A DNA stretch of 64,000 bases from Haemophilus parainfluenzae (GTDB lineage Bacteria; Pseudomonadota; Gammaproteobacteria; Enterobacterales; Pasteurellaceae), in assembly GCF_003252725.1 (NCBI RefSeq), contig NZ_QEPO01000002.1, positions 62,001 through 126,000 on the forward strand, read 5' to 3'. The notes under the pieces were generated by a model, which worked only from the letters and a program-made list of their open reading frames with translations, was not told the origin of the DNA and made no database searches. Made by a program: the position numbers and the translations under genes. Of this stretch, positions 9,422-19,401 are shown piece after piece; position 1 is the first letter of the stretch, and each line of letters begins with the position of its first letter.

Positions 9422-9979
9422 ATGTCAGAAACTCAAGTCAATAATTTCTCTTTAATAAGCCGCCTATTTGGCAATTTATTTTATCGCAGCCCTACGGATC
9501 CCATTTTGAGTGGGGTATTTGATTGGCTGCAGCAACAAGGTTTAAGTCAAGTGTGGGCACTTTCTACGGATAAAGGAAGCGAAGCGGCCATTGATAATTT
9601 ACAAATGAAAATTGATTTAACGTTGCTTGATCAAGAATATCAAAAATTGTTTGGTCCAAACGGTAACGTACCAACGGCTATTTCAAGTTATGATATGGAT
9701 GTGCAACGTTTTGTGGATTTTCGTCATGCACGTAATATGCCTGAAGCAGAGAATGTGGATCATTTCGCTTTGCTATTGCTTACGGCTTCTTGGTTAGAAG
9801 ACAACACGGAATCGCTATCTGCTCAACAAGATTTATTCGGTGATTTTCTCTTGCCTTGCGCAGCGAAATTCTTAACCCAAGTAGAAACTTATGCAACGCT
9901 TCCTTTCTATCGTTCATTAGCGTATTTAACCCGTGAAATGCTTGCGGCAATGGCTGATGAATTAGAAGAAGGCGAGTAG
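9422..9979 (+). CDS. TorD/DmsD-family redox-enzyme maturation chaperone
   Basis: 185 aa from the ATG at 9422, which has AGGAAAG upstream. An in-frame GTG at 9395 would overlap the previous stop and is less likely. The protein is all-helical in appearance and has the family's EYQKLFGP motif and a DHFALLLLTASWLED segment corresponding to the (D)H-containing core of TorD proteins. Family members bind the Tat signal and cofactor-free form of molybdoenzymes (TMAO or DMSO reductases). No reductase gene lies nearby, so the partner cannot be named. Confidence 0.75.
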   Translation: MSETQVNNFSLISRLFGNLFYRSPTDPILSGVFDWLQQQGLSQVWALSTDKGSEAAIDNLQMKIDLTLLDQEYQKLFGPNGNVPTAISSYDMDVQRFVDFRHARNMPEAENVDHFALLLLTASWLEDNTESLSAQQDLFGDFLLPCAAKFLTQVETYATLPFYRSLAYLTREMLAAMADELEEGE

Positions 9980-10028
9980 CTTTCATCAATAGAATAGATC
10001 CCTAAAAGAGATTTTTAGATACCAATAA

Positions 10029-10062
10029 AAAAGCCCCGCGAATCAAAACGCGGGGCTTTTAT
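10029..10062. terminator. Strong bidirectional terminator between torD-like gene and gyrA
   Basis: Perfect 12-bp stem AAAAGCCCCGCG / CGCGGGGCTTTT with an 8-nt loop and A/T runs on both sides. It serves the two convergent genes. Confidence 0.92.
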
Positions 10063-10077
10063 TTAATGGAAGATCAA

Positions 10078-12729
10078 TTATTCTTCAGAAGTCACATCTT
10101 CAGTGCCTTCGTCTTCATCTTCATCATCCACATCACAAACACGTTCAAGACTGACTACGTGCTCATCTTCTGCGGTACGAATTAAACGAACCCCTTGGGT
10201 GTTACGGCCAACGATGCTCACTTCACTTACACGAGTACGCACTAAGGTACCCGCATCAGTAATAAGCATAATTTGGTCGGTTTCTTCTACTTGTGTCGCG
10301 GCAACGACTTTACCGTTACGTTCGCTCACTTTAATCGAAATCACCCCTTTGGTATTACGGGATTTAGTTGGGTATTCGCTTAATTGTGTACGTTTACCAT
10401 AACCGTTTTGCGTCGCAGTAAGAATTGCACCATCATTTTTCGGTACAACTAAGGAAACGACTTTATCGATGTTGAGATCGAGGGTTTCTTCTGCATTATC
10501 GTCAGAAACGTCTTCAATTTCGACCGCACTTTCATCGTCAGCGATATCATTAGTTAGGGCAAGTTTAATACCGCGTACACCTGTTGCTAAACGCCCCATT
10601 GCACGAACTGCACTTTCAGCGAAACGTACCACGCGACCTTGCGAAGAGAACAACATGATTTCGTTAGAACCATCAGTGATATCTACACCGATTAATTCAT
10701 CTTCATCACGTAAGTTCAAGGCGATGATACCGCTTGAACGTGGACGGCTGAATTCGGTTAGCGCAATTTTCTTCACAATACCGCCAGCGGTTGCCATGAT
10801 GACGAATTTATCTTCTTCATAAGCAGAGATTGGCAGGATTGCGGTGATACGCTCATTTTCTTGTAACGGTAGAATATTTACAATTGGACGACCACGCGCA
10901 CCACGGCTAGCTTGTGGTAATTGATAGACTTTCAACCAATATAAGCGACCACGGCTAGAGAAGCAGAGAATCGTATCGTGAGTATTCGCCACTAAGAGTT
11001 TTTCGATGAAGTCTTCATCTTTCATCTTCGTTGCAGATTTACCTTTACCACCACGACGTTGTGCTTCGTAGTCGGTAAGCGGTTGATATTTCACATAACC
11101 TTCGTGAGAAAGGGTTACAACCACATCTTCTTGAGCGATTAAATCTTCTAAATCAATATCACCGGAAGCTGCAGTAATTTCAGTACGACGCTCATCGGCG
11201 AATTGTGCACGTACTTGTTCAAGTTCTTCACGAATCACTTCCATCAAGCGCTCAGGGCTGTTGATGATGTGGAGAAGTTCTGCAATTTTAACCAATAACT
11301 CTTTGTATTCATTGATCACTTCTTCGGTAGCAAGGCCCGTTAAACGGTGTAAGCGAAGTTCTAAGATTGCATCAACTTGTTCTGGAGAAAGATAGTAATC
11401 AGAACCTTGAATACCAAATTCAGCCGCTAATTCAGCCGGACGAGCCGCCGCATCAAGCAAACCTAAAATTTCGTTATTCAGTTTCCAAGGACGAGAAATT
11501 AATTTTTCTGCCGCTTCTTTACGCTCTTTCGATTGACGGATGATGTCGATGATTTCATCGATGTTTGATGTTGCAACCGCTAAACCTTCTAAAATATGGG
11601 TACGCTCGCGGGCTTTACGCAATTCAAATAAAGAACGGCGAATCACCACTTCGCGACGGTGCATCACAAAGGCTTCAATAATTTGTTTTAAGTTGAATAA
11701 ACGTGGTTGACCATGATCCAAGGCCACCATGTTGATCCCGAAGGTTACCTGCATTTGGGTCAGAGCATAAAGGTGATTTAATACCACTTCGCCTACGGCA
11801 TCACGTTTGATGTCAATTTCAATGCGGATCCCTTCTTTGTTCGAAAGGTCGATAATATTGCTGATGCCTTCGATTTTTTTATCTTTGATAAGCTCAGCAA
11901 TTTTTTCCACTAATTTGGCTTTGTTCACTTGATAAGGCAATTCAGTCACAATAATTTGCTCTTTGCCTTTATCTGTGGTTTCTACGCTAGCGCGAGCGCG
12001 AACATACACTTTGCCGCGACCAGTGCGATAAGCTTCTTCAATCCCTTTGCGGCCATTAATTAATGCCGCTGTTGGGAAGTCTGGGCCAGGAATATATTGC
12101 ATTAACTCATCAATAGTGATGTTTTCGTTATCAATATAAGCCAAGCAGCCATCTAAAACTTCATTTAAGTTGTGTGGAGGAATATTCGTTGCCATCCCTA
12201 CCGCAATACCGGAAGAACCGTTTGCTAAAAGTGCCGGAATACGGGTTGGTAATACGTCTGGAATCATTAATTCGCCATCATAGTTAGGCGAGAAATTCAC
12301 GGTTTCTTTATCCAAGTCAGTTAATAACGCTTGGGTGATTTTTTGCATACGGACTTCGGTATAACGCATTGCCGCTGGCGCGTCACCGTCGATTGAACCG
12401 AAGTTACCTTGCCCATCTACCAACATGTAGCGTAATGAGAACGGCTGTGCCATACGCACAATGGTGTCGTACACCGCAGAATCACCGTGCGGGTGATATT
12501 TACCGATTACATCACCTACCACACGGGCAGATTTTACGTATTTTTTGCCGGCAGTGATGCCAGATTGATCCATGGAGAAAAGCACACGTCGATGCACCGG
12601 TTTTAAACCGTCACGCACATCAGGCAAAGCACGCCCAACAATCACCGACATGGCGTAGTCAAGGTAAGAAGATTTTAGTTCTTCTTCAATATTGACTGGG
12701 GTAATAGAGGAATGGATTGAATCCGTCAT
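10078..12729 (-). CDS. gyrA: DNA gyrase subunit A
   Basis: 883 aa from the MTDS start (AAGGAAT ribosome binding site), chosen over an ATG seven codons upstream. Catalytic Y123 lies in MRYTEVRM. The quinolone-resistance region reads [11 protein letters not shown] with S84 and D88, the susceptible-type residues in Haemophilus numbering. The GyrA box QRRGGKG is present, the C-terminal beta-pinwheel repeats follow, and the protein ends in a strongly acidic tail ([10 protein letters not shown]). It introduces negative supercoils together with GyrB, which is encoded outside the window. An uptake sequence lies inside the gene at 10523-10531. Confidence 0.98.
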   Translation of the reverse strand: MTDSIHSSITPVNIEEELKSSYLDYAMSVIVGRALPDVRDGLKPVHRRVLFSMDQSGITAGKKYVKSARVVGDVIGKYHPHGDSAVYDTIVRMAQPFSLRYMLVDGQGNFGSIDGDAPAAMRYTEVRMQKITQALLTDLDKETVNFSPNYDGELMIPDVLPTRIPALLANGSSGIAVGMATNIPPHNLNEVLDGCLAYIDNENITIDELMQYIPGPDFPTAALINGRKGIEEAYRTGRGKVYVRARASVETTDKGKEQIIVTELPYQVNKAKLVEKIAELIKDKKIEGISNIIDLSNKEGIRIEIDIKRDAVGEVVLNHLYALTQMQVTFGINMVALDHGQPRLFNLKQIIEAFVMHRREVVIRRSLFELRKARERTHILEGLAVATSNIDEIIDIIRQSKERKEAAEKLISRPWKLNNEILGLLDAAARPAELAAEFGIQGSDYYLSPEQVDAILELRLHRLTGLATEEVINEYKELLVKIAELLHIINSPERLMEVIREELEQVRAQFADERRTEITAASGDIDLEDLIAQEDVVVTLSHEGYVKYQPLTDYEAQRRGGKGKSATKMKDEDFIEKLLVANTHDTILCFSSRGRLYWLKVYQLPQASRGARGRPIVNILPLQENERITAILPISAYEEDKFVIMATAGGIVKKIALTEFSRPRSSGIIALNLRDEDELIGVDITDGSNEIMLFSSQGRVVRFAESAVRAMGRLATGVRGIKLALTNDIADDESAVEIEDVSDDNAEETLDLNIDKVVSLVVPKNDGAILTATQNGYGKRTQLSEYPTKSRNTKGVISIKVSERNGKVVAATQVEETDQIMLITDAGTLVRTRVSEVSIVGRNTQGVRLIRTAEDEHVVSLERVCDVDDEDEDEGTEDVTSEE

Positions 12730-12796
12730 TTTTATTCCTTTTTTGATCAAAAAATTGTGACGGATTATAGCATAAATTTAAGCATTTTTGTGTGAA

Positions 12797-12805
12797 AAGT
12801 GCGGT
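12797..12805 (+). repeat. DNA uptake sequence upstream of gyrA
   Basis: Exact AAGTGCGGT in the gyrA-ycaO intergenic region, unpaired. Confidence 0.85.
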
Positions 12806-12837
12806 TGATTTTAAAGCAGTTTTTTAATGTGGAAATA

Positions 12838-12865
12838 AATAAGGCAGACATGAAGTCCGCCTTAT
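12838..12865 (-). terminator. Probable terminator of ycaO
   Basis: Inverted repeat ATAAGGCAGAC / GTCCGCCTTAT with one mismatch and a TGAA-type loop. In the ycaO direction it is followed by an A/T-rich stretch with a weak T-tract. Confidence 0.6.
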
Positions 12866-12882
12866 GATTGAGAGAAAATTGT

Positions 12883-14646
12883 CTATTTCCAATTTTCTCG
12901 TTTGGCTTTTTGTAATTTCGCATAAGCACCAAGTAAAGCTTGGTGTTCTTTGAAGTTTTCAAGCGTTTCATCGCTGGCTGGCAAGTTATAGAACGGGTTA
13001 CCTTTTTCTGCTACTGCCGCCCAAGCTTGTTGAACAGCTTCTTTGCCATACATTCTTTCAAATACAGTGCGATATTGTTGTGGATCGCGAGTATTGCCTA
13101 AATGCAATTCAATGATGCTGATTAAGGCACGATAGTAATTTGCACGCTCTGGTGTAAATACAGAGCTGTTCATATTCATCGTCCAGTTTGCCCAATCTAA
13201 GGCTAATTCTAATTCACCTAATGCTAAGTAAAGCATGGATTTAAGTTCACCAACACGTAATGTTGTCCAACCGCTTGCTTTTGGTGCAACGATACCGATA
13301 AATTCGCGAACACGAGTGGCATCGTCAATATCTTGCTCATCTAATTCAGCCAATAACTCTTCGTAAGTTTCGGCATCATGGTGATGGTGTGGTAGATCCA
13401 ATAAGATCTCACGCCAGTCCATACCCATATTATTATTGGCATAAATGAGGTCATCAGCAGGATAGATATCAGACATGCCAGGTACGATAATGCGGCAAGC
13501 GTAAACGTCTAAATGGTTGTAATCCATGATATAGACTTCTTTTTCCTCTGCATTAAAGATTGCCATCAAGTTTTCATATTCTTCTTGCGTTGAACCTGAG
13601 AAATCCCAATCTGCAAATTCATAATCTGGCGTATTTTTAAATAAATCCCAAGAAATTAAACCGCTAGAATCAATAAAGTGTGTTTCAAGGTTAGCATGCT
13701 CCGCCACATCATCATTATTGAATGATGGAGGAGAGAATACATCGAGATCTTTTAAGCTGCGACCTTGTAAAAGCTCCGTTACGGTACGCTCTAATGCCAC
13801 TTGGAAATTTGGATGTGCACCAAAAGAAGCAAAGCAAGTGCCGTTATTTGGGTTGAGTAATACCACGCAAATGACAGGATATTTGCCACCTAATGAGGCA
13901 TCGAAAGCATAAATTGGGAAGCCTTCTTCCTCTAATTTTTCAATAGAGGCTTGAATAGATGGATAGCGATCCATCACAGATTTTGGAATTTCAGGAAGAC
14001 TGATTGCTTCTGCAATAATGCGATTTTTTACGTAACGTTCAAAAACTTCTGAAAGCCCTTGCACGCGTGCTTCATTTTTTGTGTTACCGGCAGACATCCC
14101 GTTAGAGACATACAAATTCGCAATGATACTTTGTGGAATATAGACGGTTTCTTGATCGGATTGGCGCACATAAGGCATCGCGACAATACCGCGATCGTAA
14201 TTACCGGATTGCAGATCCACAAGCAATTCAGGGGTTAGTTCTTGATTTGGATCGAAATAATCCCATAAATAATCATCTAAAATCCCTTCTGGTAAAAGGG
14301 CTTCATCTTCAATTGGAAACCATTTTTCAGTGGGATAATGGACAAAATCACCATTAGCAATCTCTTGTCCTAAATAGAAATCAGCAAAGAAATAGTTGGT
14401 GGAAAGACGTTCGAAATATTCACCTAATGCAGATGCTAACGCAGCTTTTTTGCTTGCGCCTTTGCCGTTAGAAAAACATTGTGGGCAATCCTTATCACGA
14501 ATATGTACAGACCAGACATTTGGCACAGGATTAAGCCAAGAGGCTTCTTCGATATTGAAACCAAGTGCGGTCAATTTTTGTTGAAATTTTGAAATACTGT
14601 CTTCAAGTGCGGCATCTTTGCCGAGAATAAATGTTTGTTCAGTCAT
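12883..14646 (-). CDS. ycaO: YcaO-domain protein, RimO-associated ribosomal S12 modification factor
   Basis: 587 aa from the ATG at 14646 (AGGAAC ribosome binding site). The N-terminus (TFILGKDAALEDSI) matches E. coli YcaO, which is 586 aa. An upstream ATG would add 19 unrelated residues. YcaO enzymes are ATP-dependent cyclodehydratases or kinases. The E. coli protein supports beta-methylthiolation of ribosomal protein S12 with RimO. The ALASALGEYFERLSTNYF segment carries the ATP/Mg-binding glutamates of the family. The C-terminal third (about 430 onward) looks TPR-like. It is monocistronic. Confidence 0.93.
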   Translation of the reverse strand: MTEQTFILGKDAALEDSISKFQQKLTALGFNIEEASWLNPVPNVWSVHIRDKDCPQCFSNGKGASKKAALASALGEYFERLSTNYFFADFYLGQEIANGDFVHYPTEKWFPIEDEALLPEGILDDYLWDYFDPNQELTPELLVDLQSGNYDRGIVAMPYVRQSDQETVYIPQSIIANLYVSNGMSAGNTKNEARVQGLSEVFERYVKNRIIAEAISLPEIPKSVMDRYPSIQASIEKLEEEGFPIYAFDASLGGKYPVICVVLLNPNNGTCFASFGAHPNFQVALERTVTELLQGRSLKDLDVFSPPSFNNDDVAEHANLETHFIDSSGLISWDLFKNTPDYEFADWDFSGSTQEEYENLMAIFNAEEKEVYIMDYNHLDVYACRIIVPGMSDIYPADDLIYANNNMGMDWREILLDLPHHHHDAETYEELLAELDEQDIDDATRVREFIGIVAPKASGWTTLRVGELKSMLYLALGELELALDWANWTMNMNSSVFTPERANYYRALISIIELHLGNTRDPQQYRTVFERMYGKEAVQQAWAAVAEKGNPFYNLPASDETLENFKEHQALLGAYAKLQKAKRENWK

Positions 14647-14825
14647 AATTGTTCCTGTTATAAAAAGCTCCCGCATCATAGGGGAGTTTAGTGGGCTAAT
14701 CAAGCATAAAATTTATACGCTTTAGCTCTTGTTTTCCTTTATTTTTAAGGGTAAATTAGCCTAGCGCAGAAAGGCATTTTCTGTGTAGGTAAAATTATAA
14801 ACAAATCAATCAATTGGGAGACATT

Positions 14826-15164
14826 ATGGCTCAAGGGTTTTATGAATTAAAAGTGGCTAAAGACGGACAATTTATGTTCAACTTAAAAGCAGCAAACGGA
14901 CAAGTTATCTTAACTAGCGAACTTTATAAAACAAAAGCATCAGCTGAAAATGGTATTGCTTCAGTGCAAAAAAATGGTGTGGATGCGAAAAACTTTGAAT
15001 ATCGCGTAGCGAAAAATGACAAACCTTACTTCATTTTAAAAGCGGCTAACCACCAAGAAATTGGCCGTAGCCAATATTATTCTTCTCAAGCTGCAGCAGA
15101 AAAAGGCGTTGAGTCTGTGATGAATAATGCATCTTCAGCAGTAATCAAAGAAGTGACAGAATAA
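14826..15164 (+). CDS. YegP-like DUF1508 protein
   Basis: 112 aa with GGGAG before the ATG. Two tandem DUF1508 copies of about 50 residues are visible: FYELKVAKDGQFMFNLKAANGQVI.TSE.Y..K..AE.GI.SV and FEYRVAKNDKPYFILKAANHQEIGRSQYY. E. coli YegP (110 aa) has the same two-copy layout. The biochemical function is not established. It is divergent from ycaO. Its stop codon directly abuts the convergent yafS stop codon, with no spacer. Confidence 0.88.
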   Translation: MAQGFYELKVAKDGQFMFNLKAANGQVILTSELYKTKASAENGIASVQKNGVDAKNFEYRVAKNDKPYFILKAANHQEIGRSQYYSSQAAAEKGVESVMNNASSAVIKEVTE

Positions 15165-15881
15165 TCATTCTGTTCTGATTTCTTTAAATGCACCTGCCGG
15201 CTCTAAAAACGCCGGCATTTTTGATCGCGCCTTCTCCGGATTTAGTGTTAACGGATAGGTTCGTTTTTGGGCAACGATCACGGTAAGCGGAGAGCAGAGC
15301 GTGCTCTTTTCTTGTTTTATGGATAGTCTTTCTTCTGCAATCACATCAAAATTTAATAACGATAACCAGTCAATGACCCGCCAAGTAGCATATTGTCGAA
15401 ATTTAAACTCACCTAATTTAGGTTTGAAAAGTAATGGACTCATCGGATTAAATAATGTGATGAACATCCAGCCGTCATCCTTTAAAACACGATGTGCTTC
15501 ACGTAATATTTGATGAGGGTCTTGCGCAAAATTTAAGGTGTTTGCCAATAAGCAGGCATCCATTTCTTTTTCAATAAAAGGTAAGGTTAATGGCGATGCT
15601 TGGAGCAAGCTATCACTTTCATTTAAAAGTGCGGTAGGAAAATGCGCTGTTTTTTCAGATAATACAATTTGATGACGTAAAGGCAAGTCAAAGGCAATTT
15701 CGCCACTTAATGCACCGACTTTCAGAATTTGATAGCCTAAAATTTTTGGTGTCCATTGGGCAAAATAATGTGTTAATACGTTACAATAGGCTTCACCTTG
15801 TGGTAACGCTTGCCAACTTTCAGGTGAAAGAAGTGGTTTATGCCATTTGGCTTTCCAATTCAATGTTAATCCTATTTTCAT
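15165..15881 (-). CDS. yafS: SAM-dependent methyltransferase of the YafS type
   Basis: 238 aa from the ATG at 15881. Class I methyltransferase features are a degenerate motif I (ILKVGALSGE), an acidic strand with ANTLNFAQDPHQILREAHRVL and a post-motif DDGWMFITLFNP. The pairing with divergent gloB is the same as for E. coli yafS, which supports the name. The substrate is unknown. The start codons of yafS and gloB are separated by only 10 bp, so each promoter must lie inside the other's coding region. An in-frame ATG 12 codons upstream is possible but would overlap gloB. Confidence 0.78.
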   Translation of the reverse strand: MKIGLTLNWKAKWHKPLLSPESWQALPQGEAYCNVLTHYFAQWTPKILGYQILKVGALSGEIAFDLPLRHQIVLSEKTAHFPTALLNESDSLLQASPLTLPFIEKEMDACLLANTLNFAQDPHQILREAHRVLKDDGWMFITLFNPMSPLLFKPKLGEFKFRQYATWRVIDWLSLLNFDVIAEERLSIKQEKSTLCSPLTVIVAQKRTYPLTLNPEKARSKMPAFLEPAGAFKEIRTE

Positions 15882-15891
15882 AAGGTAATTT

Positions 15892-16593
15892 ATGCTAGTT
15901 CCTATTCCTGCACTCAATGATAACTATATTTGGCTTTATAGACGAGAAAATTTCCCCGTAATTGTGATCGATATCCCAGAAATAACCCGTTTAATTCCGT
16001 ATTTAGAATCGAATAAGTTAGACGTAGAAGCGGTGTTATTAACCCATAATCACGATGATCATGTGCAAGGTGTCGCGGAGTTTAAGCAATATTATCCCAA
16101 TGTGCCTGTTTTCGGTCCAGCAGAATGTGCAAATAAAGGGGCAACCAATATCGTGGATAGCGGTGTGATTAATACGGCACATTATCATATTGAAGTTTTG
16201 CCAAGCGGTGGTCATACGGCAGGGCATGTCAGCTATTTGGTGGATGGGCATCTATTTTGCGGTGACGCGTTATTTTCCGGTGGCTGTGGTCGCGTATTTA
16301 CGGGAAATTTTGCTCAAATGTTTGAATCTATGCAACGTTTTAATCAATTACCAGATGAAACAGTTGTTTGTCCGGCTCATGAATATACGCTGGGTAATTT
16401 AGCTTTTGCGGAAACCGTCTTGGCGGATAAAAGTGTGATTGAAAATCAACGTGTTTTAGTGGAGCGTTATCGGGCAGAGGGCAAGCCGAGTTTGCCGACA
16501 ACAATTGGATTAGAGAAACAAATTAATCCGTTTTTACAGGCAAAAAATTTAGACGAATTTACACAATGGCGTTTAGCGAAAGATAAGTTTTAA
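15892..16593 (+). CDS. gloB: Hydroxyacylglutathione hydrolase (glyoxalase II)
   Basis: 233 aa. Hydrolyses S-lactoylglutathione to lactate and glutathione, the second step of methylglyoxal detoxification. Metallo-beta-lactamase metal ligands are visible: H52, H54, D56, H57 in THNHDDH, then [11 protein letters not shown], the bridging Asp in [11 protein letters not shown] and the last His in [10 protein letters not shown]. The C-terminal HAGH domain follows. The ribosome binding site AAGG lies within the yafS start region. Divergent from yafS. Confidence 0.95.
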   Translation: MLVPIPALNDNYIWLYRRENFPVIVIDIPEITRLIPYLESNKLDVEAVLLTHNHDDHVQGVAEFKQYYPNVPVFGPAECANKGATNIVDSGVINTAHYHIEVLPSGGHTAGHVSYLVDGHLFCGDALFSGGCGRVFTGNFAQMFESMQRFNQLPDETVVCPAHEYTLGNLAFAETVLADKSVIENQRVLVERYRAEGKPSLPTTIGLEKQINPFLQAKNLDEFTQWRLAKDKF

Positions 16594-16701
16594 CTCGTTT
16601 TAGTTATTTGTTTGAGTTTTTTCTCTTGAAATTTGCTCAATTCTCAACAATTCATTAAAATAGCGAAAATTTTACTTTCTACTTAAGCCGCCTATTCATA
16701 A

Positions 16702-16710
16702 AAGTGCGGT
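16702..16710 (+). repeat. DNA uptake sequence upstream of hemA
   Basis: Exact AAGTGCGGT with a T-rich flank, 18 bp before the hemA start. Confidence 0.85.
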
Positions 16711-16728
16711 TGTTTTTATTAGGTTTTT

Positions 16729-18051
16729 ATGACCCTTCTTGTTCTTGGCATTAATCATAAAACAGCTTCTGTTGCTGTTCGTGAGAAAGTCGCTTTTTCT
16801 GAAGAAAAGCGGCAGCTTGCCTTACAACAAATTCACCAACAAGATTTGGCAGAAAGTGCGGTTATTCTTTCTACCTGTAACCGTACAGAGATTTATCTTC
16901 ACCATCGTCAAATTTCACCCCAAGAGTGTAAGCAATGGCAAACGAACTGTACAAATTGGTTTGCTAATATTCATCAGCTTTCTGTGGATGAATTAAATAA
17001 GAGTATTTACACACATCAAAATCAACAAGCAGCGAATCATTTAATGCGCGTGGCCTGTGGTTTGGATTCATTAATTTTGGGCGAGCCACAAATTTTAGGA
17101 CAGGTAAAACAAGCCTTCCAAATCAGTGAAGATTATTATCAAGCGGCAAATATTCCGCTTTCAAGCACGCTTTCTCGTTTGTTCCAAAAAACCTTTGCTA
17201 CAGCAAAACGTGTTCGTACTGAAACCAATATTGGTGAAAGCGCTGTATCGGTGGCTTATGCAGCTTGTAGTTTAGCACGTCAAATTTTTGAATCTTTACG
17301 TGAATTACAAATTTTGCTCGTAGGGGCAGGGGAAACCATTGAATTGGTAAGCCGTCATTTATTACGCCATGGTGTAAAAAAATTGATGATTGCTAACCGC
17401 ACTTTATCTCGCGCTGAACAGTTGGTGGAAAACTTAGCATCTAATACACCGATAGAAGTGTATTCTCTCGATGAGTTGCAAACACCACTAAATCAAGCGG
17501 ATATTGTTATCAGCTCAACAGGTAGCCCGAATGTTTTAATCACCAAAGCAATGGCTGAAATTGCGGAAAAAGCACGCCAATTTAAACCGACTTTGATGGT
17601 GGATATTGCGGTGCCGCGTGATATTGATGAAAACGTCTCGGAATTAGAAAGTGTGTATCATTACACTGTAGATGATTTGCAAGATATTATCCAACGCAAT
17701 CTTTCTCAACGTGAGCAAGCATCAGAGCAAGCACAAGACATCATTACACAAGAATGCACGGATTTCTTCGAGTGGTTGAAGGTTCATCAGTTCTCTAATT
17801 TGATTCGTTATTATCGTGATGAGGCGGAGAAGACTCGCCAAGAATTACTCGAAAAAGCCTTACACCAAATTCAACAAGGTGAGAATGCTGAAAAAATTCT
17901 GCAAGAATTGAGTTATAAATTAACGAATAAACTCATTCATGCGCCAACCCAAACTATGCAAGCCATGATGAAATCTGGTAATGCGGAAGGTTTGCATGCC
18001 TTTTCCAATGCTTTGCATTTAACCCATCCTTTAAATGAAAAAAACGATTAA
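16729..18051 (+). CDS. hemA: Glutamyl-tRNA reductase
   Basis: 440 aa. Catalyses the first committed step of C5-pathway tetrapyrrole synthesis, NADPH-dependent reduction of Glu-tRNA to glutamate-1-semialdehyde. The nucleophile is C50 in [27 protein letters not shown] is the family signature, and the NADPH fold starts [14 protein letters not shown]-terminal dimerisation helix follows. The 3' end overlaps the next gene by 17 bp. It could supply siroheme for the sulfite reductase encoded further right. Confidence 0.96.
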   Translation: MTLLVLGINHKTASVAVREKVAFSEEKRQLALQQIHQQDLAESAVILSTCNRTEIYLHHRQISPQECKQWQTNCTNWFANIHQLSVDELNKSIYTHQNQQAANHLMRVACGLDSLILGEPQILGQVKQAFQISEDYYQAANIPLSSTLSRLFQKTFATAKRVRTETNIGESAVSVAYAACSLARQIFESLRELQILLVGAGETIELVSRHLLRHGVKKLMIANRTLSRAEQLVENLASNTPIEVYSLDELQTPLNQADIVISSTGSPNVLITKAMAEIAEKARQFKPTLMVDIAVPRDIDENVSELESVYHYTVDDLQDIIQRNLSQREQASEQAQDIITQECTDFFEWLKVHQFSNLIRYYRDEAEKTRQELLEKALHQIQQGENAEKILQELSYKLTNKLIHAPTQTMQAMMKSGNAEGLHAFSNALHLTHPLNEKND

Positions 18052-18778
18052 ATTTTTGACCGCACTTTTCAGTAGCGCATCGTTACTGATGAGTGTGCCA
18101 GCCCTAGCTGAATATCGAACCTTTAATGATGGCAATATTACTTACGGGATTTTCCAAGCTAAACCTGAAGAAGTGCAGCTACATTGGAAGGATGCTGAAG
18201 GTAATGATTATCAAAGTTTAACGCGTCTCAAAAATGCCTTAGAAGATAGCTATAACGTGAAAATGGTCATGAATGCGGGCATTTATAGCATGAATAATGT
18301 GCCTGCAGGGTTATGGATTGAGCAAGGAAAAGAGCTCAATGCGTTAAATACAAAAGCAGGCAAAGGTAATTTCCATGTGCAGCCTAATGGGGTATTCGCC
18401 ATTGCTGGAAATAAACCCTACATTTTAACAACCGCCGCGTATCAGAAAAGTAAACTCAAACCAGATTTTGCGTTGCAATCAGGCCCGATGTTAATTATTC
18501 ATGGAAAAATGAATCCGCAATTTCGAGCTAGCCTAGAGAGCTATCATAAGCGTAATGCAGTGTGTTTGACGAAGCAGAACGAATTGCTATTTTTGATGAC
18601 GATAAAAGGTGAGCCTAATCTTTATACATTGAGCCAAGGTTTGCTGAAAATAGGTTGTCATGATGCCTTATATCTTGATGGAACAATATCTAATTGGTAC
18701 ATTCCAGGGCAATTTAACACCTTGCATTGGAAGCGTTTTGTTGGAATGATCTCCGTTCTTGATGTGAACAAAAAATAG
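18035..18778 (+). CDS. Secreted phosphodiester glycosidase-domain protein (YigE-like)
   Basis: 247 aa. An N-terminal signal peptide ends at [10 protein letters not shown], so it is periplasmic. The rest fits the NAGPA/phosphodiester glycosidase domain: [43 protein letters not shown] and the terminal [12 protein letters not shown]. coli YigE has this domain, and its substrate is unsettled. Translation is probably coupled to hemA through the 17-bp overlap. An uptake sequence (18059-18067) encodes Thr-Ala-Leu inside the signal peptide. Confidence 0.82.
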   Translation: MKKTIKFLTALFSSASLLMSVPALAEYRTFNDGNITYGIFQAKPEEVQLHWKDAEGNDYQSLTRLKNALEDSYNVKMVMNAGIYSMNNVPAGLWIEQGKELNALNTKAGKGNFHVQPNGVFAIAGNKPYILTTAAYQKSKLKPDFALQSGPMLIIHGKMNPQFRASLESYHKRNAVCLTKQNELLFLMTIKGEPNLYTLSQGLLKIGCHDALYLDGTISNWYIPGQFNTLHWKRFVGMISVLDVNKK

Positions 18779-18837
18779 CAAAAGCGTTTTATTTATAATC
18801 AACTAAATCAAAAAATCCGTTTTTTGCAAAAAAATGA

Positions 18838-18866
18838 TTGACGAGAATAGGTCAAATCAGGATAAT
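18838..18866 (+). promoter_or_regulatory. Promoter of the tRNA operon
   Basis: -35 TTGACG (18838-18843), a 17-bp spacer and -10 GATAAT (18861-18866). A GC-rich discriminator (CGCCCCGC) follows, typical of stable-RNA promoters under stringent control. Confidence 0.8.
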
Positions 18867-18901
18867 ACGCCCCGCAAAGCCGATAAGGTAAAGCAAATGA
18901 T

Positions 18902-18978
18902 GGCTACATAGCTCAGTTGGTTAGAGCACAACACTCATAATGTTGGGGTCGCAAGTTCGAATCTCGCTGTAGCCACCA
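18902..18978 (+). tRNA. tRNA-Met(CAT), elongator
   Basis: 77 nt including encoded CCA. Acceptor GGCTACA/TGTAGCC, anticodon stem CAACA/TGTTG with loop CTCATAA, and T-loop GTTCGAATC. It closely matches E. coli elongator tRNA-Met (metT), and position 1 pairs, unlike initiator tRNA. Confidence 0.95.
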
Positions 18979-18983
18979 AGTTT

Positions 18984-19068
18984 GCGGGACTGGCGAAATT
19001 GGTAGACGCACCAGATTTAGGTTCTGGCGCCGAGAGGTGTGTGGGTTCAAGTCCCTCGTCCCGCACCA
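18984..19068 (+). tRNA. tRNA-Leu(TAG)
   Basis: 85 nt with CCA and a long variable arm. Acceptor GCGGGAC/GTCCCGC, anticodon stem CCAGA/TCTGG with loop TTTAGGT. Closely resembles E. coli leuW. Five nt after tRNA-Met, so same transcript. Confidence 0.95.
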
Positions 19069-19095
19069 TTTATCAGCTTGCAGTCAAATAGTAGT

Positions 19096-19170
19096 TGGGG
19101 TATCGCCAAGCGGTAAGGCACCGGGTTTTGATCTCGGCATCCCTAGGTTCGAATCCTAGTACCCCAGCCA
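19096..19170 (+). tRNA. tRNA-Gln(TTG), copy 1
   Basis: 75 nt with CCA. Acceptor TGGGGTA/TACCCCA, anticodon stem CCGGG/CTCGG with loop TTTTGAT. Confidence 0.95.
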
Positions 19171-19217
19171 TACTATCTAAATAAAATCTTCTTTATTTCC
19201 AATCAAAGAATTTCAGT

Positions 19218-19292
19218 TGGGGTATCGCCAAGCGGTAAGGCACCGGGTTTTGATCTCGGCATCCCTAGGTTCGAATCCTAGTACCCCAGCCA
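19218..19292 (+). tRNA. tRNA-Gln(TTG), copy 2
   Basis: Identical in sequence to copy 1, 47 bp downstream. It is followed by a decayed uptake-sequence hairpin (ACCGCACTT at 19338-19346) and a T run that may end the tRNA transcript. Confidence 0.95.
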
Positions 19293-19360
19293 TCTTATTT
19301 TTCAATTTCTTTTGTATAAAAAATGCGATTAAATTTAACCGCACTTTGTTATATTTTTTA

Positions 19361-19392
19361 TATAAAAGAAAAGCCACCTTGTGGTGGCCTTT
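19361..19392 (-). terminator. Terminator of the lipoprotein gene
   Basis: Read on the minus strand, GGCCACCACAAGGTGGC forms a hairpin followed by TTTTCTTTTAT. Confidence 0.8.
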
Positions 19393-19401
19393 CATATTGA
19401 T

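Noticed and set aside
10103-10822. Plus-strand serine/arginine-rich ORFs opposite gyrA
   Set aside because: Antisense shadows of gyrA codons; composition reflects the reverse complement of the acidic C-terminus.
10078-12729. Possible fluoroquinolone-resistance mutation in gyrA
   Set aside because: S84 and D88 are the usual susceptible residues; no resistance substitution seen.
19213-19395. 60-aa ORF on the minus strand ending in GFEPRDAEIKTRCLTAWRYPN
   Set aside because: It is the reverse translation of tRNA-Gln copy 2, a well-known type of spurious ORF.
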